64,000 nucleotides of DNA, from the NCBI RefSeq assembly GCF_018882085.1, contig NZ_JACVPB010000001.1:186001-250000 (forward strand), given 5' to 3'. The translations under genes and the position numbers were made by a program. This DNA is from Polynucleobacter sp. AP-Reno-20A-A9. GTDB taxonomy: Bacteria > Pseudomonadota > Gammaproteobacteria > Burkholderiales > Burkholderiaceae. Under the pieces are notes generated by a model. The model did not search any database. It was given only the letters and a program-made list of their open reading frames with translations, and was not told where the DNA came from. Positions 7,295-18,625 of this stretch are shown one piece after another. The number at the start of each line of letters is the position of its first letter. The first letter of the stretch is position 1.

Positions 7295-9063
7295 GGCCGG
7301 TTGGATTCTCTACTACGCCAAATTTAGTATTGCGTCTGCCAATGTGGCGGTCGCGCTTGATGCTATTCCTTTTGTTTTTTGTGTTCATGATGCTGTTGTT
7401 ACGTGCGTTTTGGATTCAGGGCCCAGGAAATGCATTCTATGAAGCCAAGGGCGTGCGTGGCACTCAGCGCGAATTAGAGCTACCCGCTAGTCGCGGAAAA
7501 ATTTTGGATCGTAATGGTCAGGTGATTGCAACGAGCTTAGAAGCTAAGTCGGTGATTGCTTATAACGACACGGTTCCAGATGACTTGGCTGCAGACAAAG
7601 TGCAGAAATTGGCAAGCCTTTTACAAATGAGTGAAGTCGAGCTACGCAAGAAGCTCAAAGAAGAACGCAAGCAGGTCTTCCTAAAGCGTCAAGTAGACCC
7701 GGTTGTAGCGCAGCAAATTAAACAGTTAGAGATCCCTGGTATTGGCTTGAACAATGAGTATCGTCGCTTCTACCCAGAAGGCGAAGCAATGGCGCACGTG
7801 GTTGGCTTTACGAATGTGAATGACAAAGGTCAGGAAGGCATGGAGCTTTCCCGCGAGAATGAGCTTGCCGGTCATCCTGGTCAAAGACGTGTGGTAGTTG
7901 ACCGCTTAGGTCGTGTTGTTGAAGATGTTGCGATCTTACAGTTGCCGCAAAATGGAAAAGATTTAAATCTATCTATTGATAGTAAGATTCAGTTCTTGGC
8001 CTATAACGCTGTAAAGGATGCGGTTGAAAAGCATCATGCCAAAGCAGGTGGCGCTGTAGTGCTCGATACCCAAACGGGCGAGATTCTGGCATTGGCAAAT
8101 TACCCAAGCTACAACCCAAATGATCGAAGGTATTTAACAGGCGAGCAATTGCGTAATCGCGTATTGACCGACACCTTTGAGCCTGGCTCAACAATGAAGC
8201 CATTAACCATTTCAATTGCTTTGGAAAAAGGCGTAGTTAAGCCGGATACCAATATGGTCATTGGTGCGAAATATTTAGTAGGTCCTAAGCCTATTACAGA
8301 TACCCATCCTTATGGAAATCTAACAGTCGCACAAATTATTCAAAAGTCGAGCAACATCGGTACTGCAAAGATTGCAATGAATAATCTCTCCGCTGAAGAA
8401 ATGTGGGATTTTTATACTGCCGTTGGTTTGGGACAAGCGCCGAAAATTGGTTTCCCTGGTGCTGTAGCAGGCACGGTGCATCCTTTCAAAAAATGGATGC
8501 CTACCGATCAGGCGCGTATTGCATTTGGCTACGGTATTTCTGCGTCACTCTTTCAGGTGGCGCGTGCATATACAGTCTTCGCGCGTGATGGCGAATTAGT
8601 CCCCCTGACTATTGAGCGTAGCCCTGAGTTCAAGCCAGGCGTTAAAGTGCTTTCACCAAAAACCGCCATTGAAATGCGCAACATGATGGAGGCAGTTACT
8701 GAGCCTGGTGGCACTGCAATCAAGGCGCAGGCCGAAGGTTATCGTGTTGGCGGAAAAACAGGTACTGCCCATAAATTAGTTGGCAAGGGATATGGCAATT
8801 CGTATCGTGCTTACTTTGCTGGACTTGCCCCCATTAGCGCGCCACGTATTGTTGTAGCAGTAATGATTGATGAGCCTACTGGCGGAAGTCACTACGGTGG
8901 TGATGTTGCGGCACCCGTGTTCTCGACAATTGTTGGGGAGACGTTGCGTTCATTGAATGTTTTGCCAGACAACAAAGTTAAGCAAATGGTGTTGGAGGAC
9001 AAGGCTCCAGAAGAAATTCGGCCGGCAGCTGCACAGGCTCAACATGTGGTTTTGAAACGATGA
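7291..9063 (+). CDS. ftsI: septal peptidoglycan transpeptidase FtsI (PBP3)
   Basis: Class B penicillin-binding protein that crosslinks septal peptidoglycan with FtsW. The 590-residue protein has a short cytoplasmic N-terminus, one membrane anchor (about residues 22-40), the PBP dimer domain beginning at LPASRGKILDRNG, and a transpeptidase domain with the three active-site motifs: FEPGSTMK (nucleophile Ser, SxxK), KSSN (SxN) and GGKTGTAHK (KTG). Its start overlaps ftsL as ATGA, and the next gene murE overlaps its stop in the same way. Confidence 0.96.
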   Translation: MRPVGFSTTPNLVLRLPMWRSRLMLFLLFFVFMMLLLRAFWIQGPGNAFYEAKGVRGTQRELELPASRGKILDRNGQVIATSLEAKSVIAYNDTVPDDLAADKVQKLASLLQMSEVELRKKLKEERKQVFLKRQVDPVVAQQIKQLEIPGIGLNNEYRRFYPEGEAMAHVVGFTNVNDKGQEGMELSRENELAGHPGQRRVVVDRLGRVVEDVAILQLPQNGKDLNLSIDSKIQFLAYNAVKDAVEKHHAKAGGAVVLDTQTGEILALANYPSYNPNDRRYLTGEQLRNRVLTDTFEPGSTMKPLTISIALEKGVVKPDTNMVIGAKYLVGPKPITDTHPYGNLTVAQIIQKSSNIGTAKIAMNNLSAEEMWDFYTAVGLGQAPKIGFPGAVAGTVHPFKKWMPTDQARIAFGYGISASLFQVARAYTVFARDGELVPLTIERSPEFKPGVKVLSPKTAIEMRNMMEAVTEPGGTAIKAQAEGYRVGGKTGTAHKLVGKGYGNSYRAYFAGLAPISAPRIVVAVMIDEPTGGSHYGGDVAAPVFSTIVGETLRSLNVLPDNKVKQMVLEDKAPEEIRPAAAQAQHVVLKR

Positions 9064-10610
9064 GGGTGGATTTGAAAATAGACACCAATCATTTGATTGA
9101 CCACTTACATACGCTAGCGAACTCCTCCGCAAAAGTATGTGCGGATAGTCGCCAGATTCAGTCTGGCGATATCTTTTTTGCCTATCCAGTAGGTCATGGC
9201 AATGCCTTGCGCGATGGTCGTCAATTTATTGATGCTGCATTAGATAGTGGAGCGGCCGCAGTAGTATTCGATCCAGCAGGCATGGATGAGCAATTTTTAG
9301 ATCATCCGCAATGTTTTGCTGTTGAAAGCCTTGCTGTAAAAGCGGGTGAGCTATGCGCACAATGGTATGGCCATCCAAGTAAAGAATTAAAAGTCATTGG
9401 TGTTACCGGCACTAATGGCAAGACTAGTATCACGCAGTGGTTAGCTCAAGCTTTAGATACTAGCAATCATCGGACTGCAGTCTTGGGAACTTTAGGTTCT
9501 GGATTCCCTGGTGCATTAGTTCAAACTGGCTATACCACTCCAGATGCTCCTAAATTACAAACTCAGCTAGCGGAATTACGCAATGCCGGGGCGAAACAAG
9601 TGGCGATGGAAGTATCTTCACACGCTTTGCATCAAGAGAGAATCGCTGGTACAGAAATTCACTGCGCAGTCTTCACGAATCTGACGCAGGATCATTTGGA
9701 CTACCACGGCAACATGGTCGATTACGCTGAAGCAAAGGCTAAGTTATTTCAGCAAGCTAGCCTTGAGCACGCAGTGATTAACTTAGACGATGCTTTTGGT
9801 CGTGAGCTTGCCATGAATTTATTGGCAAAAGACGACTTAAAGGTTTGGGCATATGCATTGTCTCAATCCGCATTCCAAGGCTTTGAAAAATTTGGTGATC
9901 GTTTATCCCGTAACTATACAAAAGATATTTTGTTGAGTGGGGCGGGCTACAACGCAAGTTTTATTTGTGATGGAGTGGGAAGTGCTCAATTGCATATTCC
10001 TTTGTTAGGCGAATTTAATTTAAGTAATGCGCTTGCGGTATGGACAATATTGCTTTCACAGGGTATGGGCTGTGAAGTGGCTGCTCAAAAAGTCAGTCAA
10101 TTAAATCCAGTGCTTGGTCGTATGGAGTTAATTCCTTTGGGTAAAGCTCAAAAGACAGAGGGCTTGTTAGCGGTTGTGGATTACGCGCATACACCGGATG
10201 CCTTAGAAAAAACCTTACAAGCATTGCGTCCTATTGCTGAGCAGCGCGGCGGAAAAATTTGGTGCGTATTTGGATGTGGCGGTGATCGCGATGCTGGTAA
10301 GCGTTCGCTAATGGGTGCTGTCGCAGAGCGCAATGCCGATCATATTTTGATTACAAGTGATAACCCTCGCTCTGAAGACCCACAGGCCATCATGCAAATG
10401 GTGCGCAGTGGTATTAGTAGGGACGCGCAGAACATTCAAGTGATTGCTGATCGTGCTTCTGCCATCATGGCCGCAATTCGTCATGCAGCTGATTGCGATA
10501 TTGTTTTAGTTGCTGGCAAGGGTCATGAAACTACTCAAGAAATCAATGGCAAGAAATTTGATTTTTCTGATCAAGAACATATTCGCTTAGCCGCTGGAGG
10601 CGGAGTCTGA
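9060..10610 (+). CDS. murE: UDP-MurNAc-tripeptide synthetase MurE (meso-diaminopimelate-adding)
   Basis: Adds the third stem-peptide residue to UDP-MurNAc-L-Ala-D-Glu. The 516-residue Mur ligase has the ATP loop GVTGTNGKTSIT, the carbamylated-lysine region and the motif SDNPRSEDP. DNPR is the signature of enzymes selecting meso-diaminopimelate rather than lysine. The start overlaps the ftsI stop (ATGA) and the stop shares a base with the murF start (TGATG). Confidence 0.95.
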   Translation: MRVDLKIDTNHLIDHLHTLANSSAKVCADSRQIQSGDIFFAYPVGHGNALRDGRQFIDAALDSGAAAVVFDPAGMDEQFLDHPQCFAVESLAVKAGELCAQWYGHPSKELKVIGVTGTNGKTSITQWLAQALDTSNHRTAVLGTLGSGFPGALVQTGYTTPDAPKLQTQLAELRNAGAKQVAMEVSSHALHQERIAGTEIHCAVFTNLTQDHLDYHGNMVDYAEAKAKLFQQASLEHAVINLDDAFGRELAMNLLAKDDLKVWAYALSQSAFQGFEKFGDRLSRNYTKDILLSGAGYNASFICDGVGSAQLHIPLLGEFNLSNALAVWTILLSQGMGCEVAAQKVSQLNPVLGRMELIPLGKAQKTEGLLAVVDYAHTPDALEKTLQALRPIAEQRGGKIWCVFGCGGDRDAGKRSLMGAVAERNADHILITSDNPRSEDPQAIMQMVRSGISRDAQNIQVIADRASAIMAAIRHAADCDIVLVAGKGHETTQEINGKKFDFSDQEHIRLAAGGGV

Positions 10611-12058
10611 TGTCTATCATGACCACCCTTGCACAAGCGCAGGCAATGTTACCTGGAAGTAAATTATTGAATACTTCTGCAGAGGCTGCTCAGGAAATAT
10701 CGATTTCTCGAGTGGGCACTGATAGTCGCCAGATCGATCGCAATGAATTCTTTGTCGCTTTAGTTGGTGAGCGCTTTGATGCGCATGACTTTTTATCCGA
10801 TGTCGCTAAAGCAGGTGCTAGTGCTGCCCTAATCAGTGCCCAAGATAAATGTCCGCCGGACTTACCTGCTATTTGCGTTTCGAACACGCGTGTTGGTTTA
10901 GGAAATTTAGCAAAAGCATGGCGGGCTAATCACCCCATTCCTTTGGCATTGGTTACTGGTAGTAATGGTAAAACCACCGTTAAAGAGATGATCGCTTCAA
11001 TTTTTAAAGCCGCGGTTGGCGAGCAACATACTTTGGTTACCAAAGGAAATCTGAATAACGATATTGGTTTGCCATTAACGCTGTTGAAATTGCGCGCAAC
11101 AGATCGCCTTGCTGTGGTTGAGCTTGGGATGAATCATCCCGGTGAAACGGCGCAGTTGGCTGCTATCGCGCAAGCGAATATTGCATTAATTAATAATGCC
11201 CAGCGCGAGCATCAAGAGTTCATGGCTACGGTAGCGGCAGTAGCAGAAGAGCACTCTGACGCAATTCGTGCCTTGCCAAGTGATGGCATTGCTGTATTTC
11301 CAGCAGACTCAGAATTCTCAAGCGTTTGGCGTCAGGCTGCTGCAGGCCGCAAGGTCATCGATTTTGTATTGTCATCTGCGCAGACCAAACTATCGGCAGC
11401 TGTAACTGGAAGTCTATTAAGTAATGGGCTCGTACAGATACAAACCGAACAAGGGGTTATTGAAGTTCAGTTAAATGCTTTGGGTAGTCACAATGTTCGC
11501 AATGCGTTAGCTGCAAGTGCTGTTGGTGTCGCAGCAGGTATAAGTCTTGAAAAGATTAAGCAGGGTCTCGAATCATTCTCCCCAGTAAATGGGCGCATGC
11601 AAGCAAAGGTGATTGATTCAAATCACACCTTAATTGACGATAGCTATAACGCCAACCCAGATTCTGTAAGGGCTGCTATCGATGCTTTAAAGCAATCAGG
11701 TAATTTATCTTGGTTAATTTTGGGTGATATGGGTGAGGTTGGCAATCAGGGTCCTGAGTTCCATCGAGAGGTGGGCGCTTATGCTGCTGAGCAGGGAGTT
11801 TCAAAGCTATTTGTATTGGGGGAACAGTGCCAATTTGCTCTTCAGGGATTTAATGAGACTGTTGGTAATAGCGCGACTGCATCTAGTGCGATGCATTTTG
11901 CCGATATGGATATTCTCATCATGCAATTGAGAGATGCTTTGCATGCCCAGTCTAGCGGTGGCAATCAACACTTAAATATTTTGGTTAAAGGTTCACGGTT
12001 TATGCGCATGGAGCGTGTAGTGCAGGCCTTGTTAGAGGAGGCTAAAACATGCTCTTAA
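10610..12058 (+). CDS. murF: UDP-MurNAc-tripeptide:D-Ala-D-Ala ligase MurF
   Basis: Completes the UDP-MurNAc-pentapeptide by adding D-Ala-D-Ala. The 482-residue protein has the [16 protein letters not shown] loop, [11 protein letters not shown] and ELGMNHPGE, all typical of MurF, and [10 protein letters not shown] near the C-terminal domain. The first ATG overlaps the murE stop by one base; an alternative ATG three codons later (10619) is equally possible. The 3' end overlaps mraY by 10 bp. Confidence 0.95.
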   Translation: MSIMTTLAQAQAMLPGSKLLNTSAEAAQEISISRVGTDSRQIDRNEFFVALVGERFDAHDFLSDVAKAGASAALISAQDKCPPDLPAICVSNTRVGLGNLAKAWRANHPIPLALVTGSNGKTTVKEMIASIFKAAVGEQHTLVTKGNLNNDIGLPLTLLKLRATDRLAVVELGMNHPGETAQLAAIAQANIALINNAQREHQEFMATVAAVAEEHSDAIRALPSDGIAVFPADSEFSSVWRQAAAGRKVIDFVLSSAQTKLSAAVTGSLLSNGLVQIQTEQGVIEVQLNALGSHNVRNALAASAVGVAAGISLEKIKQGLESFSPVNGRMQAKVIDSNHTLIDDSYNANPDSVRAAIDALKQSGNLSWLILGDMGEVGNQGPEFHREVGAYAAEQGVSKLFVLGEQCQFALQGFNETVGNSATASSAMHFADMDILIMQLRDALHAQSSGGNQHLNILVKGSRFMRMERVVQALLEEAKTCS

Positions 12059-13218
12059 TGTTAGCGCAATGGCTGCAAGATGATTTCGGATTCTTCCGAG
12101 TCTTCAACTACATCACTTTCAGGGCGGTGATGGCAACTGTGACTGCATTATTGATTGGTTTGGCTGCTGGACCTTGGGTGATTCGTAAATTAAGCGCTCT
12201 GAAGATTGGTCAGGCAGTCCGCACAGATGGGCCACAAACCCATTTAGTGAAATCTGGCACCCCAACCATGGGCGGTGTTTTGATTTTGATTGGTATCTTT
12301 ATCTCTTGCATGTTGTGGGCTGATCTCAGCAACCGATTTATTTGGATTGTGATGATCGTGACCTTTGGATTTGGTTTGGTGGGCTGGGTAGATGACTACC
12401 GCAAGGTTGTTTACAAAGACCCTAAAGGCATGGCCTCAAGAGAAAAGTTCTTCTGGCAAACCTTAATTGGTTTATTTGCTGCCATCTATCTTGCATTCTC
12501 CGTGTCGGAAGTGAATAACCTTAAGGTGTTGCAATTATTTTATGACTGGCTAAGAAGCGGATTTGCTTTAGATCTGCCTGCAAAAACCAATTTGCTATTG
12601 CCTTTCATAAAAGAGGTGAGCTATCCATTAGGCGTGATGGGCTTCATTATTTTGAGCTATCTAGTAATTGTAGGTAGCAGTAATGCAGTGAACTTGACCG
12701 ATGGCCTGGACGGCCTTGTCATCATGCCGGTCATCTTAGTGGGCGCTGCTTTGGGTGCTTTTGCTTATGTGATGGGTAATGCAATTTATGCAAAGTACCT
12801 CCTTTTCCCCTACATCCCAGGTGCTGGCGAGCTAATGATTTTCTGTGGCGCCATGGGTGGCGCTGGCTTAGCCTTCCTTTGGTACAACACACACCCAGCA
12901 CAAGTATTTATGGGTGATGTAGGAGCACTCGCTTTGGGCGGAGCCCTTGGCACTATCGCCGTGATTGTGCGTCAAGAAATTGTGTTGTTTGTGATGGGTG
13001 GCATTTTTGTTGCTGAAACTGTTTCGGTAATGCTGCAAGTATTTTGGTTCAAGCTCACTAAAAAGCATTTTGGAGAGGGTCGTCGTATTTTCCGGATGGC
13101 GCCATTGCATCATCATTTTGAATTGGGTGGTTGGAAGGAGACGCAAGTGGTTGTGCGTTTCTGGATCATTACTATCCTCCTAGTCTTAATTGGCTTATCT
13201 AGCTTGAAGTTACGGTGA
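12049..13218 (+). CDS. mraY: phospho-N-acetylmuramoyl-pentapeptide transferase MraY
   Basis: Integral membrane enzyme that makes lipid I by transferring phospho-MurNAc-pentapeptide to undecaprenyl phosphate. The 389-residue protein shows about ten hydrophobic segments and the family motifs [20 protein letters not shown] and [10 protein letters not shown], plus the cytoplasmic PLHHHFE histidine cluster. It sits in the usual place between murF and murD and overlaps the end of murF. Confidence 0.96.
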   Translation: MLLMLAQWLQDDFGFFRVFNYITFRAVMATVTALLIGLAAGPWVIRKLSALKIGQAVRTDGPQTHLVKSGTPTMGGVLILIGIFISCMLWADLSNRFIWIVMIVTFGFGLVGWVDDYRKVVYKDPKGMASREKFFWQTLIGLFAAIYLAFSVSEVNNLKVLQLFYDWLRSGFALDLPAKTNLLLPFIKEVSYPLGVMGFIILSYLVIVGSSNAVNLTDGLDGLVIMPVILVGAALGAFAYVMGNAIYAKYLLFPYIPGAGELMIFCGAMGGAGLAFLWYNTHPAQVFMGDVGALALGGALGTIAVIVRQEIVLFVMGGIFVAETVSVMLQVFWFKLTKKHFGEGRRIFRMAPLHHHFELGGWKETQVVVRFWIITILLVLIGLSSLKLR

Positions 13219-13231
13219 TCCAAAAGTAAAT

Positions 13232-14854
13232 ATGTTGATTTTAGAAAATACCTTTGCAAATGCTGCCTTCATGAGTGATGAAGGTTACCAAGCTCCAAAC
13301 CGATTCCTTATTTTGGGATTAGGTGAGTCTGGCGTAGCTATGGTGAAGTGGTGCCTGCGAAATGGTGCAGAAGTCCGCTTGGCAGATACGCGTGATCAAT
13401 CCTCTTTTACTCCACGTCAAAATGCCTGGCTGGAAGAACTTCGGATTGCAGGCCTCAAAGATATTTGTTTCGGCCCTTTAGATGAGAGCTTACTCAACAA
13501 TATTGATGTGGTTGGTATTAGTCCGGGACTTTCTCCGGTGCAAGACCCAACCTATGCTTTCTTGGTTAAGGCAGAGCAGGCTGAAATCGATGTGTGGAGT
13601 GAGATTGAATTTTTTGCTCGCGCAATTTCTGCTTTAAGTCGTATGGCACAAGCGCAAGAGATGAGTTATGCAGCTGCAGTATTGGCTGTCACTGGCACCA
13701 ACGGTAAAACAACTACCACCGCATTAACCGGACAACTCTGTGAGCGTGCTGGCAAGAAGGTTGCTGTTGCAGGAAATATTAGCCCTGCTGCCTTAGAAAA
13801 GTTGATGAGTTGCTTGGATATTGCCGATCAAATCGTGGATATGCCAGATGTTTGGGTCTTAGAGTTATCCAGCTTTCAGTTGATTTACACCCATACCTTG
13901 AATGCTACAGCAGCAACGGTATTGAATATTACTCAAGACCATTTAGATTGGCATGGCGATATGCAAGCCTATGCACAAGCAAAGTCACGGATATTTGGTG
14001 TTGATACAGTTTGTATTCTGAATCGCGATGATTCTCTTGTAATGGGGCTGCTGTCTGAAGAGCAAAAAGCAGAGAGAGCTATCGTGACCTTTGGCTCAAA
14101 TCGCCCAGATGAGCAAGGTGCTTTCGGAATTGAGCACGATTTACGTGCGGGTGGAATTGATTGGCTGGTATGGGCTGAAGTAGATGAAGACGTTGAGCCC
14201 AAGCCTAAGCGTCGTCGTAAATCTGCGGTAGTTGAAGAAGAGGAACCGTTGCGCTTGAAGCGTTTAATTCCGGCGGATGCCTTAAGAATACGTGGTCGAC
14301 ATAATGCATTAAATGCGCTAGCGGCCCTCGCCTTAGCACGTGCCGCTAATTTACCAATGAACGCACTCCTACATGGCTTGCGTGATTACCATGGTGAGCC
14401 GCATCGTGTGCAAAGTATCGCGATTGTTAAAGACGTTGAATACGTAGATGACAGCAAGGGCACTAATGTAGGCGCGACTGTTGCTGCATTGAATGGCCTA
14501 GGTAGCAACGAGTCTGGAAAACGCATTTGGTTGATTGCTGGTGGCGATGGAAAAGGTCAAGATTTCAGCCCGTTACGTGAACCCGCTTTACGTTTTGTGA
14601 AGGGCGCCTTCCTCATTGGCAAAGATGGCGCTGCAATTGGTGAGGCTCTTGGCTCTGGAATTCAAAGCACAAATTGTGGCGATTTAATTTCTGCAGTTCA
14701 AGCTGCTGCCAGTCATGCGGTATCCGGAGACTTGGTATTGTTGTCTCCAGCCTGTGCAAGCTTAGACCAGTTCCATGACTATGTTGAGCGTGCCCATGTA
14801 TTTGCTGCAGAGGTTGAAGAGTTAGGCATGCGCTTTGAAGGGGTACAGGCATGA
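13232..14854 (+). CDS. murD: UDP-MurNAc-L-Ala:D-Glu ligase MurD
   Basis: Adds D-glutamate to UDP-MurNAc-L-alanine. Motifs include the N-terminal UDP-binding LILGLGESG, the ATP loop VTGTNGKTTTTA, ELSSFQL and DHLDWHGDMQAY, and YVDDSKGTN in the C-terminal domain. At 540 residues it is about 100 longer than E. coli MurD. Two additions are visible: a short helix-like stretch around residues 133-147, and a highly charged segment at about 317-340 (acidic, then KPKRRRK, then EEEE) before the strand that returns to LRIRGRHN. The start used gives about 20 residues before the first strand; the later ATG at 13271 is possible. Confidence 0.93.
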   Translation: MLILENTFANAAFMSDEGYQAPNRFLILGLGESGVAMVKWCLRNGAEVRLADTRDQSSFTPRQNAWLEELRIAGLKDICFGPLDESLLNNIDVVGISPGLSPVQDPTYAFLVKAEQAEIDVWSEIEFFARAISALSRMAQAQEMSYAAAVLAVTGTNGKTTTTALTGQLCERAGKKVAVAGNISPAALEKLMSCLDIADQIVDMPDVWVLELSSFQLIYTHTLNATAATVLNITQDHLDWHGDMQAYAQAKSRIFGVDTVCILNRDDSLVMGLLSEEQKAERAIVTFGSNRPDEQGAFGIEHDLRAGGIDWLVWAEVDEDVEPKPKRRRKSAVVEEEEPLRLKRLIPADALRIRGRHNALNALAALALARAANLPMNALLHGLRDYHGEPHRVQSIAIVKDVEYVDDSKGTNVGATVAALNGLGSNESGKRIWLIAGGDGKGQDFSPLREPALRFVKGAFLIGKDGAAIGEALGSGIQSTNCGDLISAVQAAASHAVSGDLVLLSPACASLDQFHDYVERAHVFAAEVEELGMRFEGVQA

Positions 14855-16122
14855 GCTTAAAAGAAAAATTCTTTCCTGAAAATCGACTTGGCCTGAATCG
14901 CTTCTGGAATTTTTCAAGGGGTGGAATTGATAACTTCCGCACTGGCTTGCGTGATGCTGTTTCTGGCGTAGAGCAAACGCGTTCGCGCATGATGGATTAT
15001 GACCAGTTGCTGGTATGGGCAATTCTGTCGCTGATGTTAATTGGTCTTGTAATGGTGTATTCCGCCTCCATTACATTGGCCGATGGACCCAAGTATGCAA
15101 ACTACAGCAGTAATTTTTTCCTCATTCGTCACGTGATTTCTTTGGCGATTGCGATTGGCGTTGGCATCTGGGCTTTTAAGATTCCTACTAAGGTATGGGA
15201 TCGTTATTCACCAGTCATTTTCGGATTTACCGTCTTATTGCTGATCGCCGTTCTAATTCCTGGAATAGGTAAGGGTGTGAATGGTGCGAAGCGTTGGATT
15301 CCTTTAGGTTTGATGAACTTTCAGCCATCCGAGTTGATGAAATTTGCTGCCGTGATCTTTGCAGCAAGTTATACCGTTCAACGCCAGGAGTATCTCCATT
15401 CCTTTGTGAAGGGTATGCTGCCGATGGGTATTGCAGTTGCTCTAGTAGGTGGTCTGCTGATGGCTGAGCCAGACATGGGTGCATTCGTGGTAGTTGCCTT
15501 AATTGCATTCGGCATTCTCTTTTTGGGTGGCATCAACGCTAAATTATTTGGCGGCTTGATTCTGGTTGGTTTGATGAGTGGTGCAACTATGATTGCACTC
15601 TCGCCATTCCGTCGCGGACGCATGTTGGCCTTTATGGATCCATGGCAAGTAGATAACGCCGCCAATAAAGGCTATCAATTAACCCATTCATTGATGGCAT
15701 TTGGTCGTGGCGAATGGTTTGGTACGGGACTTGGTGGTAGTGTAGAAAAATTGCATTACTTACCAGAGGCGCATACCGATTTCATCATGGCCGTCATTGG
15801 CGAAGAATTAGGATTTGTTGGTGTGGTCGTAATGATCTTCTTGTTTTATTGGATCGTTCGTCGCGCGTTCTTAATTGGCCGTACCGCTTTGCAGTTGGAT
15901 CGTAGCTTTGCCGGCCTTGCTGCTAAAGGCGTTGCAATTTGGATTGGTTGGCAGGCCTTCATCAATATGGGTGTGAACCTTGGCCTACTTCCAACGAAAG
16001 GCTTGACCTTGCCATTGGTAAGTTACGGCGGTTCTGGAATTTTGATGAATGCTGTCGCTGTAGCAATGTTGTTGCGAATTGATTTTGAAAATCGCATCCT
16101 CATGCGCGGAGGCAAGCTTTGA
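14851..16122 (+). CDS. ftsW: septal peptidoglycan polymerase FtsW
   Basis: SEDS-family glycosyltransferase that polymerises lipid II at the septum with FtsI. The 423-residue protein has a hydrophilic N-terminal stretch of about 50 residues, then about ten membrane segments. SEDS motifs are visible: GANGAKRWIPLG-type sequence (here GVNGAKRWIPLGLMNFQPSE), AEPDMGAFVVV, and near the end LPTKGLTLPLVSYGGSG. The start overlaps the murD stop as ATGA. Confidence 0.95.
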   Translation: MSLKEKFFPENRLGLNRFWNFSRGGIDNFRTGLRDAVSGVEQTRSRMMDYDQLLVWAILSLMLIGLVMVYSASITLADGPKYANYSSNFFLIRHVISLAIAIGVGIWAFKIPTKVWDRYSPVIFGFTVLLLIAVLIPGIGKGVNGAKRWIPLGLMNFQPSELMKFAAVIFAASYTVQRQEYLHSFVKGMLPMGIAVALVGGLLMAEPDMGAFVVVALIAFGILFLGGINAKLFGGLILVGLMSGATMIALSPFRRGRMLAFMDPWQVDNAANKGYQLTHSLMAFGRGEWFGTGLGGSVEKLHYLPEAHTDFIMAVIGEELGFVGVVVMIFLFYWIVRRAFLIGRTALQLDRSFAGLAAKGVAIWIGWQAFINMGVNLGLLPTKGLTLPLVSYGGSGILMNAVAVAMLLRIDFENRILMRGGKL

Positions 16123-17192
16123 CTAAACCCTCAATTTTGGTGATGGCTGGTGGTACTGGTGGACATATCTTTCCAGGCCTCGCTGTCGCTGAATATTTGC
16201 GGATTTGCGGTTGGAACGTCTCTTGGTTAGGTAATAAAGCTGGCATGGAGTATCGCCTCGTGAAGTCTTGCAACTTTCCATTTGAGGCGGTCGAGTTCGG
16301 CGGCCTGCGTGGCAAGGGATTAAAAGCAAAGTTGATGTTGCCCATGAATCTCATGCGTGCTTGCTACCAAAGCTGGAAGATTATGCGTCGCCTAAAACCG
16401 AATGTTGTTTTAGGAATGGGCGGCTACATTACTTTCCCTGGCGGTTTAATCACCAAGTTTTTGAAGTATCCATTGGTTTTGCATGAAGCGAATTCAGTTG
16501 CTGGTAGTGCTAATCGGGCACTAAGCAAAATTGCAATGCGGACTCTCACTGGATTCCCTAAGACAATGGATCATGCAGAGTGGGTAGGCAATCCGATTCG
16601 GGAAGAATTTGATCAGATGCTAGCGCCTGTAGCACGCTATGACCAGCGCCAGGGGCCTTTATCTGTCTTAGTGGTGGGTGGTAGCTTGGGTGCTGCTGCC
16701 CTTAATGAAAATATTCCGGCTGCTCTGGCATTAATTCCAGTGGAGTCACGTCCCAAAGTCGTTCATCAGGCGGGTGATAGGCATTTGGCTGACCTGCAGA
16801 AGCGATATGCTGACTTAGGTGTAACAGCAGATATTCGTCCTTTTATTGATGATATGCCCGCTGCGTATGCACAAGCCGATTTGGTGATTTGTCGTTCAGG
16901 CGCCATGACAGTTTCTGAAATAGCAGCTTGTGGCGTTGCCTCTTGTCTTATTCCTTTCCCATTTGCGATTGATGATCATCAAACTGCGAATGCGCAATTT
17001 TTATCAAATGCCAGCGCAGCGGTTTTATTGCCGCAGCCATTACTTAATCCACAAGATTTAGCAATGATGATTCAAAACTTCAATCGCACAGAATTAAAAG
17101 AGATGGCATTCCGTGCGCATGCTTTAGCAAAGCCACATGCGACACAGCGAGTGGCTGAAGTATGTGCAGATTGTGCGGGGGTAGGTAAATGA
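16119..17192 (+). CDS. murG: lipid II synthase MurG
   Basis: UDP-GlcNAc:undecaprenyl-PP-MurNAc-pentapeptide transferase, peripheral on the inner face of the membrane, making lipid II. The 357-residue protein has the N-terminal glycine loop [15 protein letters not shown], the conserved [13 protein letters not shown], and the UDP-GlcNAc-binding [15 protein letters not shown]. The start is a TTG at 16119 overlapping the ftsW stop (TTGA); the first ATG (16143) would remove the first beta strand, so the TTG with translational coupling is preferred. The 3' end overlaps murC as ATGA. Confidence 0.94.
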   Translation: MTKPSILVMAGGTGGHIFPGLAVAEYLRICGWNVSWLGNKAGMEYRLVKSCNFPFEAVEFGGLRGKGLKAKLMLPMNLMRACYQSWKIMRRLKPNVVLGMGGYITFPGGLITKFLKYPLVLHEANSVAGSANRALSKIAMRTLTGFPKTMDHAEWVGNPIREEFDQMLAPVARYDQRQGPLSVLVVGGSLGAAALNENIPAALALIPVESRPKVVHQAGDRHLADLQKRYADLGVTADIRPFIDDMPAAYAQADLVICRSGAMTVSEIAACGVASCLIPFPFAIDDHQTANAQFLSNASAAVLLPQPLLNPQDLAMMIQNFNRTELKEMAFRAHALAKPHATQRVAEVCADCAGVGK

Positions 17193-18625
17193 AGCATATC
17201 GTTCAGCAAATTCACTTTATCGGTATCGGCGGTGCTGGCATGAGCGGCATCGCTGAAGTGCTTTTGAACTTGGGTTACCAAGTTTCAGGGTCAGACTTAG
17301 CTGATGGTGCAGTCACTAAACGCCTTAGAGAGCTGGGCGCAGTCATTCATATTGGGCATGACCCTAAAAATATTGGTACGGCAGAGGCAGTAGTTATTTC
17401 CACTGCAGTTGCAGGAAACAATCCAGAAGTATTGGCTGCACGCGCGGCGAAGGTTCCAGTGATTCAGCGCGCAGTAATGTTGGGTGAGTTGATGCGTCTA
17501 AAGCAAGGTATTGCGATTGCTGGAACGCACGGGAAAACAACTACTACTAGTTTGGTTGCATCCGTCTTGGCTGAAGGCGGCCTAGATCCTACATTTGTGA
17601 TTGGTGGAAAACTAAATTCCGCAGGCGCGAATGCGCGCTTGGGGCGTGGAGATTTTATTGTGGTTGAGGCGGATGAATCAGATGCCTCCTTCTTACAATT
17701 ATTTCCAGCCATGGAAGTGGTAACTAATATTGATGCTGATCATATGGATACCTATCAGCACGATATGGCTAGATTGAAGCAGGCATTTGTTCAGTTCATT
17801 CAGCGCATGCCTTTTTATGGCGTAGCAGTACTTTGTATTGATGATGCTAATGTGCGCGACATTATTCCATTTGTATCTCAGCCAGTACTTCGCTACGGTT
17901 TATCAGAGGATGCAGATATTCGCGCAAGTAATGTTCGTGCGGATGGTACACAGATGCACTTCACGGTTGACCGTCGTACGGTGCGTAGGCATGGCAATAA
18001 ACCAGGCCCACTAAATATCACCCTGAATTTACCGGGCTTACATAACGTCTGTAATGCCTTGGCTGCTATTGGTATAGCGACAGAGTTGGGTGTGGGTGAT
18101 GAAGCAATTATGAAGGCCCTGTCTGAGTTTGGTGGTGTTGGTCGTCGCTTCCAGCGTTATGGAGAGATTCCTTTGGCATCTGGCGGTAGCTTTACCTTGA
18201 TCGATGATTACGGCCATCACCCAGTAGAAATGGCTGCAACCTTAGCTGCAGCGAGAGGTGCTTACCCAGATCGTCGCTTGGTATTAGCATTCCAGCCGCA
18301 CCGATTTACTAGAACGCGTGATTGCTTCGGTGAGTTTGTTCAAGTCCTCAAAAATTTTGATGCCTTAGTGCTGACTGATGTGTATCCAGCGGGCGAAGCA
18401 AAAATTCCAGGTGCTGATAGTAAGAGCTTGATAAAAGCTGCTATTACTGAAGATAAGAATTCCAAAGCCTTATTGGATTCGAGCGCAGTGGCATATGCTG
18501 CAAACATTGCAGAGATGCCAGAAAAATTGAGTCAAGTTTTAAAAGATGGAGATGTATTAATCACGATGGGTGCAGGATCAATTTCTACTTTGCCACACAC
18601 GTTGTCGGAGGCAAAGCATGTCTAA
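17189..18625 (+). CDS. murC: UDP-MurNAc:L-alanine ligase MurC
   Basis: First amino-acid-adding Mur ligase. The 478-residue protein has [18 protein letters not shown] (N-terminal nucleotide loop), [12 protein letters not shown] (ATP loop), [11 protein letters not shown], and [10 protein letters not shown] with QPHRFTRT in the C-terminal domain, all diagnostic for MurC. It starts with ATG overlapping the murG stop and ends 8 bp inside ddl. Confidence 0.96.
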   Translation: MKHIVQQIHFIGIGGAGMSGIAEVLLNLGYQVSGSDLADGAVTKRLRELGAVIHIGHDPKNIGTAEAVVISTAVAGNNPEVLAARAAKVPVIQRAVMLGELMRLKQGIAIAGTHGKTTTTSLVASVLAEGGLDPTFVIGGKLNSAGANARLGRGDFIVVEADESDASFLQLFPAMEVVTNIDADHMDTYQHDMARLKQAFVQFIQRMPFYGVAVLCIDDANVRDIIPFVSQPVLRYGLSEDADIRASNVRADGTQMHFTVDRRTVRRHGNKPGPLNITLNLPGLHNVCNALAAIGIATELGVGDEAIMKALSEFGGVGRRFQRYGEIPLASGGSFTLIDDYGHHPVEMAATLAAARGAYPDRRLVLAFQPHRFTRTRDCFGEFVQVLKNFDALVLTDVYPAGEAKIPGADSKSLIKAAITEDKNSKALLDSSAVAYAANIAEMPEKLSQVLKDGDVLITMGAGSISTLPHTLSEAKHV

